This document shows, piece after piece, positions 1 through 6,719 of a DNA stretch of 64,000 nt. How positions within the stretch are numbered: the stretch's first letter is position 1; each line of letters opens with the position of its first letter. The notes below the pieces were generated by a model. That model was not told the origin of the DNA. It saw only the letters and a list, made by a program, of their open reading frames with translations, and made no database searches. The DNA comes from a bacterium HR11 (GTDB lineage Bacteria > Acidobacteriota > HRBIN11). The translations under genes were made by a program, and so were the position numbers. The stretch is from contig BEHN01000004.1 of assembly GCA_002898535.1 (NCBI GenBank), forward strand, positions 1 to 64,000. The letters run 5' to 3'.

Positions 1-168
1 CAGATAGGCAGATAGAAGCCGGGTGGGCAAGGATCAGCCCCAGGGCTTTTGGGACCATCTGCCCATCTGCCGAACTGCCTATCTGCCAAAGCTTGAAAAA
101 CCATTCTTCCCGAAGGGTCGAAAAAGCCGAATCCATGCGGGTTTTCACGAACCGAACGGCTCTGCTAA
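1..168. repeat. Partial copy of the 267-bp TTAA inverted-repeat element
   Basis: This stretch matches bases 49121-49288 almost base for base, with only a handful of differences, so it is a copy of the same dispersed element cut by the window edge. It ends with ACCGAACGGCTCTGCTAA, the outer terminal repeat. The inside carries an inverted pair of tracts built on CAGATGGGCAGAT and ATCTGCCCATCTGCC. No protein is encoded. It is probably a non-autonomous miniature element. Confidence 0.8.
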
Positions 169-254
169 ATGAGCCGATGCCCACCGCTAAGCGCATCGTT
201 CGGAATCGCACCCCATCGAGTCGTCGGGCGGAGGCACACCGGAGGTCCAAAATA

Positions 255-268
255 CGATAATCTTATCG
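255..268. promoter_or_regulatory. Perfect inverted repeat just before the pilin operon start
   Basis: CGATAATCTTATCG has 6-base arms and a 2-base centre and ends two bases before the ATG of the GspH/FimT-like gene. It could be an operator or a small hairpin in the leader. No good -35/-10 pair or Shine-Dalgarno site is visible beside it, so the role is open. Confidence 0.35.
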
Positions 269-270
269 CG

Positions 271-771
271 ATGGCGGAAATGACGGAGAGGCCACCCGTG
301 GGTCGGCGCGGTTTTACGACCCTGGAGCTCTTGGTCGTCTTGGCCCTGATGAGTCTCTTCCTGTTGGCCGCCATGCCGGCCCTCGTGCGGTTTTACCAGA
401 CCTATCAGCTCCGGACGGCGGCCAGTCAGATCCAGATTCATATGCGCCTGGCCCGCTATTTGGCCGTCAAGCAGAAGACGCCGTATCGGGTCCTGATTTT
501 TCCTGAAACAGATGGGACCTCGCCCAATTCCTACGTCGTCGAGCGCTTGGACGGAAGCGGCTGGACCCCCTTGCCCGCCTATCGATTTTCGTTCGCCCGC
601 GGGGGCGTCCGAATCCTGGAGGGGAGCGTCGTCGAGGTCCGATTCGACACCTTCGGCGGGGCGACGACGGTAGGTGGTTCCGGAGCGGGTCTCATCTTCT
701 TACAGGGTCGGTACCGGTCGGCCGAGATCGCCGTCAGTCCGGCGGGGGCGGTCGAGATCACGGAGCGATGA
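271..771 (+). CDS. GspH/FimT-like minor type IV pseudopilin
   Basis: A 166-residue minor pilin or pseudopilin. After a short basic leader comes the prepilin cleavage site G-FTTLE (residues 13-18), then a hydrophobic helix (LLVVLALMSLFLLAAMPAL), as in GspH/FimT proteins processed by the prepilin peptidase. The rest is a short beta-rich domain. An upstream in-frame ATG at 169 would add 34 residues of no pilin character, so 271 is preferred. It is the first of four minor-pilin genes; its stop overlaps the pilV-like start (ATGA). Such proteins prime type IV pilus or type II pseudopilus assembly in the inner membrane. Confidence 0.85.
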   Translation: MAEMTERPPVGRRGFTTLELLVVLALMSLFLLAAMPALVRFYQTYQLRTAASQIQIHMRLARYLAVKQKTPYRVLIFPETDGTSPNSYVVERLDGSGWTPLPAYRFSFARGGVRILEGSVVEVRFDTFGGATTVGGSGAGLIFLQGRYRSAEIAVSPAGAVEITER

Positions 772-1250
772 GCCGGGAGAGAGAGGCGGAGGAGTTGGGG
801 GCGTGGGCCTCCGGCCGGGGCTTCTCCCTGGTCGAGGCCCTGGTCGCCATGGCCATCCTTATCGTCGGGGTCTTGGGCCTCGTGACGATGTTCGTCTATG
901 CGACCCGCATGGGGGTCCGGGCCGGTCACATGTCGGTCCTGAATCACTTGGCGGCCGAGAAGTTGGACCAGCTTCGGGGCCTGGACTTTGACGACCCGGC
1001 CTTGAGTCCGGGCATTCACCCGGCGATCGCCCCCGTCGGTGGCGGGAGCGCCGAATACTATTACCCGGTCCCGGGCTTTTCGGCCGACTGGTCCCTACGG
1101 TGGATCGTCACGGCGAACGCGCCCGAGCCGAACATGAAGACGGTCGTCGTCGAGGCCGGCTACCTGGTCCGGTACGACAGCGCCGGGAATCGACTTCCAC
1201 TCCCGCGGGGAGCCGTCCTCGTGCGACACGTCACGTTCCTGGCCCGGTGA
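768..1250 (+). CDS. pilV: PilV-like minor type IV pilin
   Basis: 160 residues. The prepilin motif G-FSLVE sits near residue 20, followed by the hydrophobic segment ALVAMAILIVGVLGLVTMF. The region after it (HLAAEKLDQLRGLDFDDP) follows the usual PilV layout, in which a conserved helix precedes a variable globular domain. It overlaps the preceding pilin gene by four bases and lies 22 bases before the PilW-like gene, so translation is probably coupled. PilV takes part in priming pilus assembly and can be displayed at the tip complex. The family assignment rests on the N-terminal pattern and gene order. Confidence 0.8.
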   Translation: MSREREAEELGAWASGRGFSLVEALVAMAILIVGVLGLVTMFVYATRMGVRAGHMSVLNHLAAEKLDQLRGLDFDDPALSPGIHPAIAPVGGGSAEYYYPVPGFSADWSLRWIVTANAPEPNMKTVVVEAGYLVRYDSAGNRLPLPRGAVLVRHVTFLAR

Positions 1251-1272
1251 GGGGGGGGCACGGAGTGGGTCG

Positions 1273-2163
1273 ATGAAGCGGGACTCCGCCGACGGCTTTA
1301 CCCTGGCCGAGATGCTCGTCTCGATGGTCATCTTCCTGTTCCTGCTGATGGCCCTCTACTCGATCCTGACCCAATCCCAATGGCTCCGCTTCCGGAACGA
1401 CCGCCGAGTCAACATCCAGGACAACGCCCGCATCGCCCTGGAGCTGATGGAGCGCGACTTTCGGATGATCGGGTACGGCGTCCCGACCGGCTTTCAGGTG
1501 AACGGAGAAGCCCGATGGACGCCGGCCATCTTCTATGCGACGGACACGGCCCTCGGCTTCCGGGCTGAGGTCGACAACGGCCACACGGTCCTGACCCGGT
1601 CGGCGACGTCCTCGGGCGGGGGCACGGACCGGCTGTACGTCGAGGACGCCCGATACTATGCAGATGCGACCCGGTGCGGGGGTTCCCCGTGGCCCCTGGT
1701 CGTCATGGCTCGTCGGAAGCGGTGGGAGCCGGTCTCCTGCACGGGCGTCGACCTTCGGAGTAACGTCCTCTTCATCACGCCGGGTGTGACCGACGGCATC
1801 TTTCAGGCGGCCCAAAGCGAGGTCATCACCATCGAGCAGGTTTATTATCAGTACGTCCGAAACCCGGACTACCCCTTCGGGACCCTGCACCGACAAGTCT
1901 GGACGACCCACCGGCCCGACGATACCTTCCCGCCGGCGAACCCCAACTGGTCCGTCCTGGCGACCCACATCTCGGCCTTGACCCTCCAGTACCTGGACGC
2001 CCAGGGCAATCCCTTACAGCCGACCCCCTTGGACGCGGCTCAGCGGGCCCGCGTGGCCCGCATCGTGATCACGCTGGTCGCCACGGACCGGGCCGGGCCG
2101 ATGCAGGCGCTCCAAAGCGTTCGCTTGCGGACCGAGGTCCATCTTCGAAATGACCCGATGTAA
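1273..2163 (+). CDS. pilW: PilW-like minor type IV pilin
   Basis: 296 residues, within the size range of PilW proteins and longer than major pilins. The prepilin motif G-FTLAE is at about residues 8-13, followed by MLVSMVIFLFLLMALYSIL. The next part (NIQDNARIALELMERDFRMIGYG) is the hallmark of PilW: an amphipathic helix ending in an aromatic/glycine turn. The C-terminal half is a beta-rich globular domain. It lies between the PilV- and PilX-like genes. With them it would form the minor-pilin complex that initiates pilus fibres. Confidence 0.85.
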   Translation: MKRDSADGFTLAEMLVSMVIFLFLLMALYSILTQSQWLRFRNDRRVNIQDNARIALELMERDFRMIGYGVPTGFQVNGEARWTPAIFYATDTALGFRAEVDNGHTVLTRSATSSGGGTDRLYVEDARYYADATRCGGSPWPLVVMARRKRWEPVSCTGVDLRSNVLFITPGVTDGIFQAAQSEVITIEQVYYQYVRNPDYPFGTLHRQVWTTHRPDDTFPPANPNWSVLATHISALTLQYLDAQGNPLQPTPLDAAQRARVARIVITLVATDRAGPMQALQSVRLRTEVHLRNDPM

Positions 2164-2248
2164 TACCGGACTTCGTGACGGCGTGACGCAGGGACGGGGT
2201 TCAGGCAAGGCGGCCGCTCCGTCCCTCCATCATCTGTTCCCCTGGACC

Positions 2249-4333
2249 ATGGGGTATGGCCAGTCTTTGAGATTCGTCCGGCGGACCCGTGCGGACCGGC
2301 GGGGGAACGCCCTCATCGCCACGATGCTCGTCATGACGGTCCTGGTGCTCCTGGGCTTTGCGATGGTCCTCCAGGGCGACACGGAGGGCCTCATCGCCGT
2401 CAACGAGCAGGACCACATGAAGGCCCTGAGCCTGGCTGAGGCAGGTCTCCAGTGGGCGAAGCGGCGGGTCCTGGATGCCGCTGGCGGCACGGCTACCTTC
2501 ACGGCCCTCCTGCAGGGCCCCAGCGTGCCCGCCTGCACGGCGGTCCCGGGTCGATGTAGCCACCTCCTGGGACTTCGGGACCTGAGCCTGAACGAGGTGA
2601 CGGAGTTCAACCGGCTCAATGAGGACACGGCCTCGGCCGTCGTCTTCCGGGACTTCGACGGCGACGGGACGCCCGAAAAGTACGAGGCCATCCGCATCCG
2701 GGACGGCGAGGACCGGGGCCTCGTCTATGTGCGCATCGAGGACAACTACGACGAGGACCCCCTGCCGAATCGGCCCCTTGAGGACCAGGACCGCCGGATC
2801 CGCGTGACGGTCGTCGCCGAGTACCCCATCTTCGTGGACGCCGACGGCGTACAACTCAGCGGGACGGCGGCCCGCCGGGGCGTCGCCCGCCGGACGCTCC
2901 GGGCCTGGTTCGGTCCGCCCGTCGACGTCCCGGCCGTCTTGGTCAACGGTGCCCTGGAGGTCACGGACGGCGTGCTGATATGCGGCGAGTGCGGGTCGGT
3001 CCACGCCAACGGAGACCTTCGGCTGGGGAACCCGGGCGCCGACGTCGGGATCTGTCAGGACGCCACGGCGGTCGGGAATTTCTCCCAGCAGGGAAGCGTG
3101 TTCATCGGCGGCGAGGCCGGCGGCGGCCGTTCGCCCATGACCGTGCCCGTCATCAATCCCTACCACGAACGCTTCGTACCCCGACCTGAGGTGTTCGATA
3201 CTTCCAGCGACATGACCCTGCCGGCTCAACTCCGATGCGATGCCCCGAAGTACTTCGCCCTGGTCGCCAGCACGACGGGCGTCGGCCGGGTCTACAAGGC
3301 ATACTGGAATGCGGTCCTCCAGCGTTGGACCTGGCGCCTGATCGACGACCTCAGCGACCCCTATGACGTCCAGCTCGATGACTGCGGTCGGGTGGCGGCC
3401 TGCAACGGTGCCCCCGGATGTACGGAAGACGCCGGTGCCGGGCCCCCCGTGCCGGACGGCGGGGCAGGTGAATTCTATGGCTTTCAATTTTTCGGTGCCG
3501 AGGCCCCGGTGGCCTGCGACGCGCCGGACGCCAGCCTGAACTCGCTTCAGGACAACGACCTGAACCGGGAGGACTTTTACGATACCGGTGGACTCCTTCA
3601 GAGCGTGCCCGATTCGAACATCCGCGCCCTGCCGGGAAGCCCCGACCCCAGTGGCCGTGACCCGGACGGCGTCCCGGACTTCGACGGAAGTGTCATCCTG
3701 GGCACGCCGCCCGGAAACCCGGAATGGCGCCTCCGGCCGACCGGCTTCGTCTATTCCCCCCTCCATGGGGCCGTCCTCTTCGTATATGGCGACGTCCGCC
3801 TGGAGCTGAACGTATCCGAAACCCTGTGCGGTTCGGCGGCCCTCGGTTGTGGGATAGGTATGCCCAAGGGCGCCTGGCCCCTGGCCGTCATCGCTTACGG
3901 AAACATCCGAGCCGAGGAAGACTTTCAGATGATTCCCGTGTCGCCCCGATTTCCCTATGCCCTGGTCGCTGGCCGGGACGTCCGCATTCAGGACAACGTC
4001 GTCATCGGCCGGCGCGGATGCCGTCGGGACATCAAGGCCGCTCAAGGGGAGGCGGCCGCCTGTGGGGCCCTGCCAACGCCCGGGAATCCTGCGGCGGCGG
4101 CCATCGTGGCGGCCCACGAACAGGTCCAGGTCGTGGGAAACGCCCAGATCGACGGGTTCGTCCTCGCCGAGGACGCCAACGACTGCTCGACCCTCGTGCG
4201 GCGGGTCGGGTCGGCCCCGGACGACCGGGTCATGCGCATCGGCGGGAACGCCTCCATCCACTACGACTGCGAACATCCGCCCAACGGCTTCCTGATCCCC
4301 GTCCGGATGACCGGCTGGCAGGAAATCCAGTGA
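2249..4333 (+). CDS. Large PilX-like pilus assembly protein with a calcium-loop motif
   Basis: About 694 residues. The N-terminus (RGNALIATMLVMTVLVLLGFAMV) resembles PilX: a single hydrophobic segment followed by a long helix (AEAGLQWAKRRVLD). It is far longer than a classic PilX of about 200 residues. Around residue 135 is DFDGDG, a DxDxDG-type calcium-binding loop. The middle has Cys pairs (CGEC, CNGAPGC) and Gly/Asn/Asp-rich stretches (HANGDLRLGN) that look like a beta-solenoid surface domain. The frame is open from ATG 2150, inside the PilW-like gene; ATG 2249 is preferred because the extra residues have no pilin character. It is probably a surface-exposed pilus component. Confidence 0.7.
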   Translation: MGYGQSLRFVRRTRADRRGNALIATMLVMTVLVLLGFAMVLQGDTEGLIAVNEQDHMKALSLAEAGLQWAKRRVLDAAGGTATFTALLQGPSVPACTAVPGRCSHLLGLRDLSLNEVTEFNRLNEDTASAVVFRDFDGDGTPEKYEAIRIRDGEDRGLVYVRIEDNYDEDPLPNRPLEDQDRRIRVTVVAEYPIFVDADGVQLSGTAARRGVARRTLRAWFGPPVDVPAVLVNGALEVTDGVLICGECGSVHANGDLRLGNPGADVGICQDATAVGNFSQQGSVFIGGEAGGGRSPMTVPVINPYHERFVPRPEVFDTSSDMTLPAQLRCDAPKYFALVASTTGVGRVYKAYWNAVLQRWTWRLIDDLSDPYDVQLDDCGRVAACNGAPGCTEDAGAGPPVPDGGAGEFYGFQFFGAEAPVACDAPDASLNSLQDNDLNREDFYDTGGLLQSVPDSNIRALPGSPDPSGRDPDGVPDFDGSVILGTPPGNPEWRLRPTGFVYSPLHGAVLFVYGDVRLELNVSETLCGSAALGCGIGMPKGAWPLAVIAYGNIRAEEDFQMIPVSPRFPYALVAGRDVRIQDNVVIGRRGCRRDIKAAQGEAAACGALPTPGNPAAAAIVAAHEQVQVVGNAQIDGFVLAEDANDCSTLVRRVGSAPDDRVMRIGGNASIHYDCEHPPNGFLIPVRMTGWQEIQ

Positions 4334-4443
4334 CGGACGGCGTGGGATGCGGGACGTCGGTGTTCGTACTGGGTATGGAGCCTCGACCCAAACCCGACGC
4401 CTAAGATCGCGGAACACCCGCCGTCGCGCGGGCGTTAGCCTTA

Positions 4444-4459
4444 TGGGGCGCGCGCCCCA
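4444..4459. promoter_or_regulatory. 16-bp perfect GC palindrome upstream of the TonB receptor gene
   Basis: TGGGGCGCGCGCCCCA is fully symmetric and lies in the 161-base gap between the PilX-like gene and the TonB receptor gene, 35 bases before the receptor ATG. It could be an operator or a strong hairpin. There is no T tract, so it is not an obvious terminator. Nothing else recognisable fills this gap. Confidence 0.4.
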
Positions 4460-4494
4460 AGACGCACGGCGTCCAACCCGGGAGGACTCCCTCG

Positions 4495-6684
4495 ATGACG
4501 CGGCGATGGGCGATGAGCCTTATCATCTGGATGAGCCTGGCCGGCTGGGTCGGCGCAGGCGAGGCGGGCTCCGTCCAGGGGCGGGTCCTCACGGCGGACG
4601 GTCGGCCCGCCGACGACGCGACGGTACGGGTCGTCCAGTCGGGCCGTCAGGTCCCGGTCGGGTCGGACGGGACGTTCCGCCTCGAGGGCCTGCCGCCGGG
4701 GACCTACCTGGTCGAGGCCGTCAGCCCCCGGTGGGGCCGGGCCGTGCGGTCGGTGACCGTAAAGGCCGGCGAGACGTCGTCCGTCGAGCTCGTCGTGAGC
4801 CATCTTCTGGGGGCCGCCGAGGTCGTCGTCACGGCGGCGCCCCAGCCCCGGACGGCCTTCGAGGCCTATCCGCCGACCCGCGTCGTCGCCGGTCCCGAGC
4901 TGGACCTGCGTCTGCAGGCGTCCCTCGGCGAGACGCTGGCCGGCGAGGTGGGGGTCCACTCGACTTACTTCGGGCCGGCCGCCAGTCAGCCGGTCATCCG
5001 GGGCCTCGGCGGCGAGCGGGTCCTCGTCTTGGAAGACGGTCTCGGCACGGGCGACCTCTATGCCGTCACGCCGGACAGCGCCGTGAGCGTCGAGCCGCTG
5101 AGCCTCGAACGGGCCGAGATCGTCCGAGGCCCGACTGCACTGCTGTACGGCGGCGGCGCCATCGGCGGCGTGGTCCACGCGACCAGCGAGGCCATCCCTT
5201 CGGTCCTACCGACGCGCATCCTGAGCGGAAGCCTCCGGCTCCTCGGGAGTAGCGGCCCCAAAGAACGGGGCGGCTCGGCCGACCTGACCGGCCGCATCGC
5301 CGCCCGATGGGCCTGGCAGGCGGGCTTCCTGAAGCGGGTCACGGGCGACTATGCCGTCCCGGGCGGACGGCTCCCGAACAGCGCCGTCGAGGCCCAGCAG
5401 GGCCGCCTCGGCGTCGCCTACCGGACGGACCCCCTCGCCGTCGGGCTGGCCGTCTCGGGCCTCCGGTCGGACTACGGCGTGCCGGGCACGCCGGACCGCA
5501 TCGAGATGGAGAAGGCCCGCCTGCATTTCCGGCTCGAGGCCCGTCCCGCCTCGGGCCTCACGCAGGGCCTGCGGCTCCTGGGAGGCTATACCGACTACCG
5601 ACACCGGGAGGCCGAGGAGGTCGGCGAGGAAGAAGACGAGGAGGAAGAGGGCGGGACCCGCTTCACGAACCGGGAATGGCAGGCCCGGCTCGAGTGGCTT
5701 CATCGACCGGTCGGCCCCCTGACGGGCGCCCTGGGCATGCAGGTCACGCAAAAGCGTTTCCAGACGACGGGGCCGGAGGCCTTCCTGCCCCGGTCGGTGA
5801 CCCGCCAGTGGGCCGTCTTCCTCATGGAAGAAGTCCCGACGCCTCGGGTCCGCTTCCAGTTCGGCCTGCGGTACGAACGTCAGACGGCCGAAGACCTGGA
5901 CCGGTCCGTCCGGCGTAGCTTCCAGGGGCTGTCGGCCTCGGCCGGCGCCCTGTGGCCCCTGTTCAAGGATTTGTACCTGGCGCTGTGGGCGACCCGGAGC
6001 GTCCGTTCCCCGACCGTCGAGGAGCTCTTCGCCGATGGGCCCGACCCGCCGGCCCGGGTCTTCTTGGTCGGACGCTCCGACCTGACGCAGGAGGTCAGCA
6101 CCTCGGTGGACCTTTCGCTCCGCAAGGCCGAGGGTCGCCTGCAGGTCGAACTGAACGGCTTCGTGTACTGGTTCTCCGACTACGTCTACGCGGCCCCGAC
6201 GGGCCAGGTCCGGGCGTCCTTCCCCGTCGCCCGGTTCATGCAGGGGCCGGCCCGCTTCATCGGCGGAGAAACCCGGGTCGCCCTCGACCTGAGCCGGCGC
6301 CCTGAGGCCCGCTGGACCCTCATCGGATGGGCCGATGCCGTGCGGGCTGAACTGCGCCCGACGGGCGAACCGGTCCCCCGGGTCCCGCCCCTGCGGTTCG
6401 GCGCCCGTCTGGCGTACCGGGGCCGGTCGGCATGGGGAAGCCTGGAGGTCTTCCGGGTGACGGCCCAGCGGCGGGTCGCGCCCCACGAGACGACGACCCC
6501 CGGCTACACGATGGTCCACGCCGCCGTCGGCTACCGCTTCTTCCAGGGCCGGGTCGTCCACGACGTCCTCCTCCGGGGGACGAACCTGCTGGACGAGACG
6601 GCCCGGAATCACCTGTCGTTTCTGAAGGATGTCGCCCCCCTGCCGGGCCGGAGCTTCAGCCTCATGTACCGCGTGACGTTCTGA
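4495..6684 (+). CDS. TonB-dependent outer-membrane receptor, possibly for metal
   Basis: 729 residues. Order: signal peptide (1 to about 21); a carboxypeptidase-regulatory-like beta domain (about 25-105, VQGRVLTADGRPADDATVRV); a plug domain (about 110-235, with VIRGLGGERVLVLEDG and ERAEIVRGPTALLYGGGAIGG); then a 22-strand-type barrel ending in an aromatic residue (YRVTF), the usual C-terminal signal for outer-membrane insertion. An acidic loop at about residues 372-387 (EEVGEEEDEEEEGG) and the overall pattern recall ZnuD-like metal receptors; that substrate is an inference. A GGGAGG ribosome site lies 9 bases before the start. No TonB or permease genes are adjacent. Confidence 0.85.
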   Translation: MTRRWAMSLIIWMSLAGWVGAGEAGSVQGRVLTADGRPADDATVRVVQSGRQVPVGSDGTFRLEGLPPGTYLVEAVSPRWGRAVRSVTVKAGETSSVELVVSHLLGAAEVVVTAAPQPRTAFEAYPPTRVVAGPELDLRLQASLGETLAGEVGVHSTYFGPAASQPVIRGLGGERVLVLEDGLGTGDLYAVTPDSAVSVEPLSLERAEIVRGPTALLYGGGAIGGVVHATSEAIPSVLPTRILSGSLRLLGSSGPKERGGSADLTGRIAARWAWQAGFLKRVTGDYAVPGGRLPNSAVEAQQGRLGVAYRTDPLAVGLAVSGLRSDYGVPGTPDRIEMEKARLHFRLEARPASGLTQGLRLLGGYTDYRHREAEEVGEEEDEEEEGGTRFTNREWQARLEWLHRPVGPLTGALGMQVTQKRFQTTGPEAFLPRSVTRQWAVFLMEEVPTPRVRFQFGLRYERQTAEDLDRSVRRSFQGLSASAGALWPLFKDLYLALWATRSVRSPTVEELFADGPDPPARVFLVGRSDLTQEVSTSVDLSLRKAEGRLQVELNGFVYWFSDYVYAAPTGQVRASFPVARFMQGPARFIGGETRVALDLSRRPEARWTLIGWADAVRAELRPTGEPVPRVPPLRFGARLAYRGRSAWGSLEVFRVTAQRRVAPHETTTPGYTMVHAAVGYRFFQGRVVHDVLLRGTNLLDETARNHLSFLKDVAPLPGRSFSLMYRVTF

Positions 6685-6719
6685 GACTCGCCATGGGGCA
6701 TCCTGTCCCGGATTTCCCT

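Noticed and set aside
2201-4417. Long open frame on the minus strand opposite the PilX-like gene
   Set aside because: Its sequence has no domain pattern and mirrors codon bias of the plus-strand gene; it is a GC-rich shadow.
4334-4494. Cobalamin riboswitch before the TonB receptor
   Set aside because: The gap is short and none of the conserved B12-box elements is visible, only a palindrome.
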